DNA from: Candidatus Omnitrophota bacterium
Lineage (GTDB): Bacteria; Omnitrophota; Gorgyraeia; B26-G9
Assembly: GCA_022013205.1 (NCBI GenBank)
Contig: JAKLQT010000044.1
Span: 1-21,276, forward strand
DNA length: 21,276 bases
Direction: 5' to 3'
The translations under genes and the position numbers were made by a program. Positions 14,727 to 21,276 of the stretch are shown here, piece after piece. Every line of letters starts with the position of its first letter. Within the stretch, counting starts at the first letter, position 1. The notes under the pieces are model-generated. The model saw only the letters and a list, made by a program, of their open reading frames with translations, made no database searches and had not been told where the DNA came from.

Positions 14727-17153
14727 ATGTTGGCAAAAGAAAAGCTTGATTCCAGGGAAGGACAGGGACTTAAAAGTATCCAGAAAAGAGATGGCCGGAT
14801 TGTTATTTTTGATAAATTGAAAATAAGCAACGCGATTTTTAAAGCGGCTCAGGCTGTAGGGGGAGAGGATAAATTATTGGCTGATGAGCTGGCCAATGCT
14901 GTGGTTTTATTTCTTGAGAAGGAATACAAGGATAATGCTCCCGAGATTGAACAAATACAGGATATTGTGGAGAAAGTGCTGATTGAAACCGGGCATGCCA
15001 AAACAGCAAAGGCATATATACTTTATCGTGACAAGAGAGCTAAAATCAGAACTAGCCTCAAAGTAAGAAAAAGAGTTAAAAACCGCTCAAATTCTACAGA
15101 CCTTGCTCTTCTGGTTACTCCGTCCGCGAAAGATGATGTTTTGACCTGGGATAAAGGGAGGATCGCCCTTGCCCTGCAGAAAGAAGCCGGTATCAGTGAA
15201 GACATAGCTATGGATATCGCGTCTTCTGTAGAGAAAAAGGTTTTTAACTCCGGGATGACCCAGATCTCAACATCCTTAATTCGCGAGCTGGTTGATAATG
15301 AGCTCTTTGACCGCGGATTTGATAAAACACTTTTTAAACAGACATTGATCGGTATGCCGGCGTATGATTTAGACCAGCTGCTTTTTTCAAAAAGCTGTGA
15401 AAATTCTAATATTTCTGCTAATAATCCGGAAGCGGTTAATTTGTCAATAGCAGAAACAGTATTAAAACAGTATATTCTGCAGAATGTTTTCTCGGATGAT
15501 GTGGCTAATGCTCATCTGCATGGAAGAATCCATATCCATGATTTAGGGTATCCCAGGGCATACTGCGGCTCGCATTCTCTGGAATATATTAAAAAATACG
15601 GACTTGAATTAGGGAATCTTTTTACTGCCAGCGGCCCGGCAAAATACGCGAGAACACTTACAGGGCATCTTAATACATTTATGGCATCTCTTCAGGCCTA
15701 TTACGCGGGAGCATTAGGAATAGGATATGTCAATATTATGTATGCTCCATATCTTGAAGATATGAGCGAAAAAGAGATGAAGCAGGAAGCCCAGTACCTG
15801 ATTTTCTCTGCCTCGCAAAATGCTTTTTCGCGCGGTTCCCAAAGCCTGTTTATCGATTTTAATGTCCATACAGGCGTACCCGGATACCTGAAAAATATTC
15901 CGGCGATAGGCCCCCAAGGCAAGTACACAGGGAAAACCTACGGAGATTATGAAGATACGGTTATAAGATTTGCTAAAGCTATGCTAGATGTATGGCGCGA
16001 CGGAGATAGAGACGGGCGTATGTTCGCGTTCCCGAAATGTGATTTTCATATCAACGAAGATACATTCAAAGAACCCAGACAGCTGGAATTGCTCAAGTAC
16101 GCATGCCTTATTGCCAGTGAAAACGGCTCGACATATTTTGTTTTTGACCGCGGCGATGAGGCGGTATTATCGCAATGCTGCCGTTTGCGTCAGAAGATCG
16201 ATGATAAATATATGATTGAGCATCCTGAGAGTATGAGATTCTGCGGTTTTCAGAATGTAACCATCAACCTGCCGCAGGCCGCGTACCGGGCAGGAAAAAA
16301 TAATATTGACGGTGTATTGAAAGAAATTGAAATAGCAATGGACTTTGCTGTAAAAGCACATCTTCAGAAAAAAGAGTTTATTGCTAATCTCATGAGTGAG
16401 CCTGGCAAGCCCATGTGGGAAGTAGGAAAGCCGGCCAAGGACGGCCGGCCATATATAGACCTTGAGAAAGCGACTTATATTATCGGCCTGATCGGGCTTA
16501 ATGAGTGTTTACACTTTGTGACTGGATCTGAGCTTCATGAATCAGAAGAAATATTCAAAACAGGATTGAAGGTCATATCGTTCATGAACCACAAGACAAT
16601 AGAATACGCAAAGAAGTATAACCTCAAGTTTTCTCTTGAAGAATCACCGGCAGAATCTGCCTGCCGGCGCCTGCCGAAAGTGGATATGAGGCAGTTCCCG
16701 GAAGCGGCTAACGTAATTAAAGGCGATATTGATAGAGATCAATATTATTATACAAATAGTATTCACTTTAGAGCTGATGCGCCGATTGATCTGATCACAA
16801 GAATACAAAAGCAAAGCAAATTCCATACTATGATCGAATCCGGCGCTATTACCCATGCTTTTGTTGGTGAGCAAAAGCCGTCGATGGAGTCTATCCTTAA
16901 TGTGGTGGAGAAAACATTCAGGCAGACTCAGACAGCACAGCTTACTATTTCCCCTGAGTTCACCTTCTGTAATACATGCCGTCAAACAGACCGTGGTATT
17001 AAGGAAAAATGCGGATCATGTTCTTCGCTTGACGTTTACAGCGTAACAAGAATTGTGGGGTACTTTAGCCGGATAAACAACTGGAATCCATCAAAACTCG
17101 CGGAATTAGCTGACCGGCAGGCAGGCGATTACGCTGTAAAGGGAGATAATTAA
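14727..17153 (+). CDS. nrdD: Anaerobic (class III) ribonucleoside-triphosphate reductase
   Basis: This glycyl-radical enzyme reduces NTPs to dNTPs without oxygen. An N-terminal ATP-cone spans about 17-105 (IQKRDGRIVIFDKLKI). A further segment at about 130-205 (TWDKGRIALALQKEAG...ISTSLIRELVDNEL) has a similar helical pattern and may be a second, degenerate cone. Core motifs include GRIHIHDLGYPRAYC and NVTINLP. Cys280 and Cys506 are the likely thiyl/active-site cysteines by position. The C terminus has the zinc site Cys748, 751, 762 and 765, then RIVGYF, where Gly778 should carry the radical. The start at 14727 follows AAGGAG in the nrdR end. A redoxin gene begins 2 bp after its stop, and its activase nrdG follows. 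Length 808 aa is on the long side because of the N-terminal extension. Confidence 0.96.
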   Translation: MLAKEKLDSREGQGLKSIQKRDGRIVIFDKLKISNAIFKAAQAVGGEDKLLADELANAVVLFLEKEYKDNAPEIEQIQDIVEKVLIETGHAKTAKAYILYRDKRAKIRTSLKVRKRVKNRSNSTDLALLVTPSAKDDVLTWDKGRIALALQKEAGISEDIAMDIASSVEKKVFNSGMTQISTSLIRELVDNELFDRGFDKTLFKQTLIGMPAYDLDQLLFSKSCENSNISANNPEAVNLSIAETVLKQYILQNVFSDDVANAHLHGRIHIHDLGYPRAYCGSHSLEYIKKYGLELGNLFTASGPAKYARTLTGHLNTFMASLQAYYAGALGIGYVNIMYAPYLEDMSEKEMKQEAQYLIFSASQNAFSRGSQSLFIDFNVHTGVPGYLKNIPAIGPQGKYTGKTYGDYEDTVIRFAKAMLDVWRDGDRDGRMFAFPKCDFHINEDTFKEPRQLELLKYACLIASENGSTYFVFDRGDEAVLSQCCRLRQKIDDKYMIEHPESMRFCGFQNVTINLPQAAYRAGKNNIDGVLKEIEIAMDFAVKAHLQKKEFIANLMSEPGKPMWEVGKPAKDGRPYIDLEKATYIIGLIGLNECLHFVTGSELHESEEIFKTGLKVISFMNHKTIEYAKKYNLKFSLEESPAESACRRLPKVDMRQFPEAANVIKGDIDRDQYYYTNSIHFRADAPIDLITRIQKQSKFHTMIESGAITHAFVGEQKPSMESILNVVEKTFRQTQTAQLTISPEFTFCNTCRQTDRGIKEKCGSCSSLDVYSVTRIVGYFSRINNWNPSKLAELADRQAGDYAVKGDN

Positions 17154-17155
17154 TA

Positions 17156-17422
17156 ATGAAAGTTAAAATTTTCGGAAAAGAAGGCTGTGCAAAATGCCAG
17201 ACTACAAAAAATAAATTCAAGCACTTTATTACTAAATTGGAAGTTGATGAAAAAGTAACGCTTGATTATCATGATATGGAGTCTATAGACGGCAGGGCGG
17301 AAGGGGCATATAACGATGTTTTACGGATCCCGACTACAATTATAGAAAAGAACGGAGAGGTTATTGCCCGCTGGGAAGGCGAGATTGCCTCTGATGAAAT
17401 TAAAGCGCATCTAGTACAATAA
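17156..17422 (+). CDS. Small CxxC redoxin (NrdH/thioredoxin-like)
   Basis: An 88-aa thioredoxin-fold protein with the redox pair Cys11-Ala-Lys-Cys14 after a short first strand, and the cis-proline motif RIPTT before the last strands. It starts 2 bp after nrdD with GGGAG at 17141-17145, so the two should be made together. Some class III reductases (the NrdD2 group) take electrons from a NrdH/glutaredoxin-like protein rather than from formate. This position argues that the redoxin is the electron donor for this NrdD, but that is inference. No thioredoxin reductase gene is in the window. Confidence 0.88.
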   Translation: MKVKIFGKEGCAKCQTTKNKFKHFITKLEVDEKVTLDYHDMESIDGRAEGAYNDVLRIPTTIIEKNGEVIARWEGEIASDEIKAHLVQ

Positions 17423-17438
17423 GATTTGCAATAGACGC

Positions 17439-17479
17439 CCAAGAAGACAGGTCAAAGAGTATAATGCCTGTCTTCTTGG
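17439..17479. repeat. 13-bp hairpin inside the nrd operon
   Basis: CCAAGAAGACAGG (17439-17451) and CCTGTCTTCTTGG (17467-17479) are perfect inverted arms with a 15-nt loop, in the 75-bp gap between the redoxin gene and nrdG. No U-run follows. It could act as a partial attenuator or RNA-stability element that sets reductase and activase levels apart. The loop contains TATAAT, but without a -35 partner at proper spacing. Confidence 0.7.
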
Positions 17480-17497
17480 TATGTTACAGGGATTCTG

Positions 17498-18217
17498 ATG
17501 AACAAAGAAATGATGTATCCGATTAAAGGTTTTAATCCTCATACCTTCCTTGACTGGGAGGGCAGGATTGCCAGCGTTATCTATCTTCCGGGATGCAATT
17601 TCAGGTGTCCTTTTTGTCACTCAAGCGCTCTTATAACTGCCCCTGAATCACTTACTACTGTTGATTATGAATTTATAAAAAGGTTTTTACGTGAAAAACG
17701 AGGATGGATGGACGGGGTTATCATTGGAGGGGGAGAACCGACATTATATGAAAATCTTCCCGCGCTCCTGAAGGATATTAAAAGTGAAGGATTATTAACA
17801 AGATTGGATACTAATGGGAGCAATACAGCGGTATTAAAAAAACTGATAGAAGAAAAACTGCTCGATTGCGTGGCAATGGATATAAAGGCTCCTCTTGATA
17901 CCCTGATGTATTCGAATATAACTGCCAGTGATGTTGATGTGGTTACTATAAAACAAAGCATTGATTTGCTTATGAGCGCGGATATTGATTATGAGTTTCG
18001 GACCACAGTAGTCCCTTGTTTTCTTCAGAGAAAAGATATCTTGAGCATTGCTCAAACAATAAAAGGCGCCAAAAAATATGTACTGCAGCAATTTTCCCCT
18101 AAGGATACACTGGAAAAAAGTATGCGTGATGTAAAGCCTTATTCCGCTGATGAATTAAAACAATTTGTCCAGCTGGCAAATGAATTTGTAAAAAACTGTT
18201 CCGTACGGGGAATATAG
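17498..18217 (+). CDS. nrdG: Radical-SAM activase of anaerobic ribonucleotide reductase
   Basis: This 4Fe-4S radical-SAM enzyme would generate the glycyl radical on NrdD. The cluster motif is Cys33-x3-Cys37-x2-Cys40 (CNFRCPFC), followed by GGGEPTL for SAM binding, LDTNG, and CVAMDIKAP. At 239 aa it belongs to the larger NrdG type rather than the roughly 155-aa E. coli form. The ATG at 17498 has AGGGA at 17488-17492. Position right after nrdD and the redoxin supports this role over other pyruvate-formate-lyase-type activases. Confidence 0.93.
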   Translation: MNKEMMYPIKGFNPHTFLDWEGRIASVIYLPGCNFRCPFCHSSALITAPESLTTVDYEFIKRFLREKRGWMDGVIIGGGEPTLYENLPALLKDIKSEGLLTRLDTNGSNTAVLKKLIEEKLLDCVAMDIKAPLDTLMYSNITASDVDVVTIKQSIDLLMSADIDYEFRTTVVPCFLQRKDILSIAQTIKGAKKYVLQQFSPKDTLEKSMRDVKPYSADELKQFVQLANEFVKNCSVRGI

Positions 18218-18248
18218 ATCAAGACAGCTTCTTAATGAAGGGGATATA

Positions 18249-19103
18249 TTGCAAAAAGAAGCCTCCTATTACCAAAAGAAAAAATCAGGCAAGGTTCAAT
18301 GTTTATTATGCCCCAAGAACTGTATTATAGCCTGCGGGGAGGCGGCTAACTGCCGCGCGCGTAAAAATATAGACGGGACGCTCTATAGCCTTGTATACGG
18401 CAAGACCACTGGGTTGGCTGTTGACCCAATCGAAAAAAAACCTCTGTATCATTTCCATCCGGGTGAATTCATCCTCTCTCTAGGGACGCGGGGTTGTAAC
18501 CTGGCTTGTGTTTTCTGTCAGAACTGGCAAATTTCCCAAAACCCCGATGCTCATCTTGAAGATATCACAAAAGAAGAGATTGTAACAGAAGCTATTCGCT
18601 TGAATACTTTTGGTATTGCTTACACATATAATGAGCCGTTTATCTGGTATGAGTTTGTGCGGGATACAGCAATGCTTGCGAAAGAAAACGGGCTTGAAAA
18701 TGTGCTGGTTACCAACGGATATGTGGCCCCTGAACCGCTTGCAGAGCTGCTGCCGCTTATCGGGGCAATGAATATTGATTTAAAGGCAATGGACGACCAA
18801 TTTTATCGCTCAATATGCAAAGCGACTCTGGATCCGGTGCTCAATACAATAAAAAGGGCAAAGCAAAGCACGCATGTAGAATTGACAAATCTTATTATCC
18901 CTACTCTTAACGATAGCGATGAACAAATAGAAAAATTAACAGAATGGGTTTTTAATAATACCGGCGCGGATACACCGCTGCATTTTTCCCGCTATTTTCC
19001 TTGTTACAAACTGAATCTGGCGCCGACCCCGCTGGAAACATTGAAGCGCGCGAAAGCGATTGCCGAAAAAAAATTAAAACATGTTTATTTGGGGAATGTT
19101 TAA
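18249..19103 (+). CDS. amrS: AmrS-type radical-SAM protein, short C terminus
   Basis: The N terminus has a cysteine-rich stretch (Cys18, 21, 25, 29, 35) ending in an ANCRARKN segment, then YGKTTGLAVDPIEKKPLYHFHPG and the cluster motif Cys83-x3-Cys87-x2-Cys90 within GCNLACVFCQNWQISQ. These are hallmarks of the radical-SAM member of the AmmeMemoRadiSam system; its substrate is not known. The start is TTG at 18249 with AAGGGGA just before, 31 bp after nrdG. The protein stops at YLGNV after 284 aa, whereas family members as I know them usually continue about 50 residues with a CPxCG-type tail. Neither other frame after the stop encodes that tail, so a simple frameshift is not the cause. No AMMECR1 or Memo gene is here. 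Confidence 0.88.
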   Translation: MQKEASYYQKKKSGKVQCLLCPKNCIIACGEAANCRARKNIDGTLYSLVYGKTTGLAVDPIEKKPLYHFHPGEFILSLGTRGCNLACVFCQNWQISQNPDAHLEDITKEEIVTEAIRLNTFGIAYTYNEPFIWYEFVRDTAMLAKENGLENVLVTNGYVAPEPLAELLPLIGAMNIDLKAMDDQFYRSICKATLDPVLNTIKRAKQSTHVELTNLIIPTLNDSDEQIEKLTEWVFNNTGADTPLHFSRYFPCYKLNLAPTPLETLKRAKAIAEKKLKHVYLGNV

Positions 19104-19225
19104 CGCAACGCAGTATATACTATTGGCTTAAGTGTTTTGTTTTTCAGGACTAAATTTGTTTTTAACAGGAAGTGAAAAAAGGAATAGATAATTTTTAACC
19201 GGCTTGTCATAATAGAGATTGTATT

Positions 19226-20713
19226 TTGGTGAAAAAAGGGGATAAAAAGAAACAATTTAGAGTATTAATGATTTTCTTTGGGATTATTTTGGGCTTGATT
19301 TGTTGTGAGTTTATTTTACAGGCTGGAAGCTTCCTGATTAAAGATAAATCAAATAACGCGAATTTTAAAAAACTTGGGAGCATTAGGATACTTTGCGCGG
19401 GGGACTCTCATACTTATGGACTGGGCGCGCCAAAAGGAAAAAGTTATCCTGATTTTTTGAGGAGTTATCTTGATGCCTCCGCGGGGGGAAAGTTTGAAGT
19501 GGTAAATTTGGGGAAACCCGGTTTAAATACGGCAATGTTGGCAAGAAGGCTTAATGAAGTCATGGAGGTTTTTAGGCCGGACATGCTGATTGTTATGACA
19601 GGAGCAAATGATAACTGGAATCTAAATGGCCTGTTTGAAAGGCATGATAAAAGTTTTTCAGGTATTTTACCGCGAGTTATTGAAAAAACGAAATTTTATA
19701 AGCTTATGCGTATCATTTGGTTTAACTTGAGTAATGGATTCGATAAAAAATATTTTAGGCTGGCTGGATTGCCGCGGGACTTAATGAATCTACCGGAATT
19801 AAAAGGCCTGGATAAAGAAGATATAATACGTTTGGTATCATTTTCCATTCTTTTGACGCATGCTGATTATTATCGATATATAGGGGATTATGATAAGGCA
19901 ATAGATTTGCTTTTTTACGCCCGCGGCCTTGAAGTCTGTAACTACTTGGTATACGAACAGCTGTCTGAGGTGTTAATAGAAATGTCTGACTATTTAGCCG
20001 GGGTATCGGTTTGTATCGCCTGGAGAAAGTATTTTCCTCTGGACGTAGAGATTAATTTGCGTTTAGGCGCGTTATTCAAGGCGTTGCGGGCTTATGAAAA
20101 GTCGCGTTTTTATTTTAATCTTGCGCTTAAAAAAGAACCGGATAACATTGAGGCGAAAAAAGGAGTGGAAAACAGTGATTATTTTCTGAGCATGGATTTA
20201 ACCTGTAATGTAAATGCTCCTGTCGGGCAATTTTCTTTAGCGGAGATAGCATATAAAGACGCGTTCATATATTCTGAGAATAACGGACATATCAAGCTCT
20301 CTTGGAATGGTGAAAACTTGGATTTCGGTGAAACTGATTATGCGCAGTTCATGGCACTGAGGGTGTTAATAGATAATTTAGATGTTGGTTTAAGCGCTTT
20401 GAAGCAGAAAGAATATTTTAATTCCCTATATTTGAGAAAAGTTCAGGAAATTTGCGAGCTTGCGCGAAGAAAGAGAGTGCCGCTTATTCTTATGGGTTAT
20501 CCGGCTCAAATATTTGATTATGTAAAACTTGCCGCGAATCAATATGATGTGCCTTTTTTAGATTTACGCGGCTATTTCAATGCTAAGGTTGATAAACATA
20601 ATCGGCGCGAATTTTTTCTCCCAGACGGCCATTGTACGGCTTTGGGTTACGAGATTATCGGAAAAGCCGTTGCAGAGGAAATTCTCAACAGCAACCATAC
20701 CTGCACCCCGTAG
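19226..20713 (+). CDS. Membrane-anchored SGNH hydrolase with TPR-like middle
   Basis: Residues 13-33 form one transmembrane or signal-anchor helix after a basic start. The SGNH blocks follow: GDSHTYG with nucleophile Ser61, NLGKPGLNT, GANDNW, and the terminal DGHCTALGY with Asp467 and His469. A helical insertion between about 215 and 320 has TPR-like repeats (YIGDYDKAIDLLFYARGL; FYFNLALKKEPDNIEA). Such proteins act outside the membrane as esterases or acyl transferases on lipids or polysaccharides; the substrate here cannot be told. The start is TTG 19226 or GTG 19229, and neither has a strong ribosome site. The 122-bp gap upstream shows no firm promoter. The last codons and stop lie in a perfect hairpin (20694-20726). 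Confidence 0.85.
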   Translation: MVKKGDKKKQFRVLMIFFGIILGLICCEFILQAGSFLIKDKSNNANFKKLGSIRILCAGDSHTYGLGAPKGKSYPDFLRSYLDASAGGKFEVVNLGKPGLNTAMLARRLNEVMEVFRPDMLIVMTGANDNWNLNGLFERHDKSFSGILPRVIEKTKFYKLMRIIWFNLSNGFDKKYFRLAGLPRDLMNLPELKGLDKEDIIRLVSFSILLTHADYYRYIGDYDKAIDLLFYARGLEVCNYLVYEQLSEVLIEMSDYLAGVSVCIAWRKYFPLDVEINLRLGALFKALRAYEKSRFYFNLALKKEPDNIEAKKGVENSDYFLSMDLTCNVNAPVGQFSLAEIAYKDAFIYSENNGHIKLSWNGENLDFGETDYAQFMALRVLIDNLDVGLSALKQKEYFNSLYLRKVQEICELARRKRVPLILMGYPAQIFDYVKLAANQYDVPFLDLRGYFNAKVDKHNRREFFLPDGHCTALGYEIIGKAVAEEILNSNHTCTP

Positions 20714-20726
20714 GTGCAGGTATGGT
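20694..20726. terminator. Perfect 14-bp hairpin over the SGNH gene stop
   Basis: ACCATACCTGCACC (20694-20707), loop CCGTA, GGTGCAGGTATGGT (20713-20726). The TAG stop is in the loop and first stem base. There is no T-run after it, so termination strength is doubtful; a palindromic repeat that replaced the gene's end is the alternative. Confidence 0.5.
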
Positions 20727-20837
20727 AACATGTTGTCATTCTTGTAGTTATATGATTTTGATGTTTATAGTATAGTGTTATAAATAAAGAGGGGGTTATT
20801 AATATTGCTTATTTATCTATTTATGGATTTATTGTGT

Positions 20838-20866
20838 TTGACATGACTTTAATTTTATGGTAAATT
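20838..20866 (+). promoter_or_regulatory. Sigma-70-type promoter of the small RNA
   Basis: TTGACA (20838-20843), a 17-bp spacer and TAAATT (20861-20866). It precedes the multi-hairpin region by about 7-20 nt and is followed by no sizeable reading frame. The upstream stretch 20727-20837 is AT-rich; it holds a weaker TTGATG...TAAATA pair (20758-20786) and GAGGGGG (20789-20795). Confidence 0.65.
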
Positions 20867-20872
20867 AGCAAA

Positions 20873-21071
20873 ATGTCAACCTGAGCTGAGGCAGCCTCTT
20901 GCCGATAACGTAAGCAGGCGGGATTTCAGCCATAAAAATTGGCTGTTCCGATAAGTTTTATAACGGAAATCATAAAGGTTTTTCAGCACTGCGTTCTAAA
21001 ACCTAAGTCTCATTAACAGGCTCCGCCTTCGCTATATGAGGATGAGTGCTTGAACGAAGTGCATATTTTTT
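20873..21071 (+). ncRNA. Candidate structured small RNA, about 200 nt, unknown class
   Basis: A likely start near 20873 (after the promoter) and a six-T run at 21066-21071 bound a region without a coding frame. GCTGAGGCAGCC (20885-20896) can pair with GGCTCCGCCTTCGC (21019-21032), about 11 pairs with one mismatch and a CC bulge. It closes four hairpins: CTTGC/GTAAG (20898-20914), CAGCCA/TGGCTG (20927-20945), TTCCGATAA facing TTAT-AA-CGGAA (20946-20968), and AGGTTTT/AAAACCT (20976-21004). A weak hairpin precedes the T-run. Size suits 6S RNA, but the branched fold does not look like 6S, and no tmRNA, SRP RNA, RNase P or riboswitch signature was recognised. It may also be a leader of the tRNA transcript, which begins 25 nt on. 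Confidence 0.5.
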
Positions 21072-21096
21072 GTGTTAGAAGTAATTAATGGCTTGG

Positions 21097-21172
21097 GCCG
21101 GGGTAGCTCAGGCGGTAGAGCGAGGGACTGAAAATCCCTGCGTCGGCAGTTCAACTCTGTCCCCCGGCACCA
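21097..21172 (+). tRNA. tRNA-Phe (GAA)
   Basis: A full cloverleaf is visible. Acceptor arms are GCCGGGG (21097-21103) and CCCCGGC (21162-21168). The D stem is GCTC/GAGC. The anticodon stem AGGGA/TCCCT encloses the loop CTGAAAA with GAA at 21130-21132. The T arm is GGCAG/CTGTC (one G-T pair) with loop TTCAACT. Discriminator A and the 3' CCA (21170-21172) are encoded. The GAA anticodon reads UUC and UUU. Confidence 0.97.
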
Positions 21173-21177
21173 TAAAA

Positions 21178-21201
21178 AACCCTATTCTAAAGGATAGGGT
21201 T
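21178..21201. terminator. Hairpin after tRNA-Phe, probably bidirectional
   Basis: AACCCTAT (21178-21185) and ATAGGGTT (21194-21201) form an 8-bp stem just after the tRNA. On the + strand the following bases are only GTGTATTTG. On the - strand the stem is followed by a T-run (complement of the A-run at 21174-21179), a better intrinsic terminator for a convergent gene beyond the window. Confidence 0.65.
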
Positions 21202-21255
21202 GTGTATTTGCTTAAACCGAGTTGAATATAGGAGACTGTAGCAAAACACAGACCC

Positions 21256-21275
21256 GCGCAGATTAGGGCAGATTA
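21256..21275. repeat. Tandem 10-bp repeat at the window end
   Basis: GCGCAGATTA (21256-21265) and GGGCAGATTA (21266-21275) differ by one base. The array may continue past the window edge. Bases 21202-21255 show no gene. Confidence 0.45.
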
Positions 21276-21276
21276 A

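Noticed and set aside
16429..16670. Two GC palindromes inside nrdD (GCCGGCC/GGCCGGC near 16436; CCGGCAG/CTGCCGG near 16655)
   Set aside because: They encode residues that fit the expected length and pattern of NrdD, so insertion is not supported.
17426..17465. TATAAT at 17460-17465 as an internal promoter for nrdG
   Set aside because: The nearest -35-like TTGCAA (17426-17431) is 28 bp away.
150..17961. Many open frames on the - strand and in alternate + frames (for example 9012-9611 -, 8272-8526 +, 12895-13344 -)
   Set aside because: Each lies opposite or within a gene with strong family motifs, has no ribosome site of note, and shows no recognisable protein pattern.
20873..21071. Assignment of the small RNA to tmRNA, SRP RNA, RNase P or a cobalamin/TPP/FMN riboswitch
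   Set aside because: None of the signature sequences of those classes are present; 6S is allowed only by size.
21150..21227. TTCAACTC in the T arm and GAGTTGAA downstream as a phage attachment pair
   Set aside because: Only 8 bp, inverted rather than direct, and no integrase is present.
1..21276. CRISPR array, insertion sequence, transposase, integrase or toxin-antitoxin genes
   Set aside because: No regularly spaced direct repeats of suitable length and no proteins of these families are seen; the window is core metabolism.

Overview
The window is a bacterial chromosome segment of about 21 kb. Every convincing protein gene is on the + strand, the genes are densely packed, and the base composition is moderate to low GC. 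It carries a nucleotide-metabolism supercluster from an organism with an anaerobic lifestyle: the only ribonucleotide reductase present is the oxygen-sensitive class III enzyme, and two radical-SAM proteins follow it. Gene content, short intergenic hairpins and AAA/GAA-rich coding sequence would fit an uncultured anaerobe of the PVC/Omnitrophota kind. That placement is an impression from the sequence, not a tested assignment.

Region 1 (1-7654) is the first purine block: purB behind a clear sigma-70-type promoter, a 399-bp gap full of RNA-like structure, a fused PurS-PurS-PurL protein, a membrane protein with GAF and a dead GGDEF-like domain, and purQ, which overlaps the membrane protein by 4 nt. 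A 256-bp hairpin-rich gap follows. Region 2 (7911-13489) is a tight operon: purM, purD, purE, a TsaC/Sua5-low-molecular-weight phosphatase fusion, rpiB and glyA. It joins purine synthesis to ribose-phosphate supply and one-carbon/glycine supply, and its second half resembles the Bacillus ywlC-ywlE-rpiB-glyA neighbourhood. Region 3 (13602-19103) makes deoxynucleotides: dCMP deaminase, then a promoter overlapped by two NrdR boxes 31 bp apart that drives nrdR, nrdD, a CxxC redoxin, nrdG and an AmrS-type radical-SAM gene. Region 4 (19226-21276) holds a membrane-anchored SGNH hydrolase with a TPR-like middle, a probable structured small RNA of about 200 nt with its own promoter, tRNA-Phe(GAA) and a terminator.

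The most interesting signals are not protein genes. (a) Two related composite structures (about 1-111 and 1630-1755) flank purB. Their single-stranded/junction blocks are identical but their stem sequences are completely different, which is the covariation expected of a structured RNA family. (b) A promoter-driven, multi-hairpin small RNA lies upstream of tRNA-Phe. (c) Six tandem 7-bp repeats are translated inside purQ and keep the frame only because the copy number is a multiple of three. (d) The purS2L leader can form competing stems. Protein-level oddities are the PurS2-PurL fusion, the inactive cyclase-like protein inside the purine operon, the TsaC-phosphatase fusion, and an AmrS protein that ends before the family's usual C-terminal tail.
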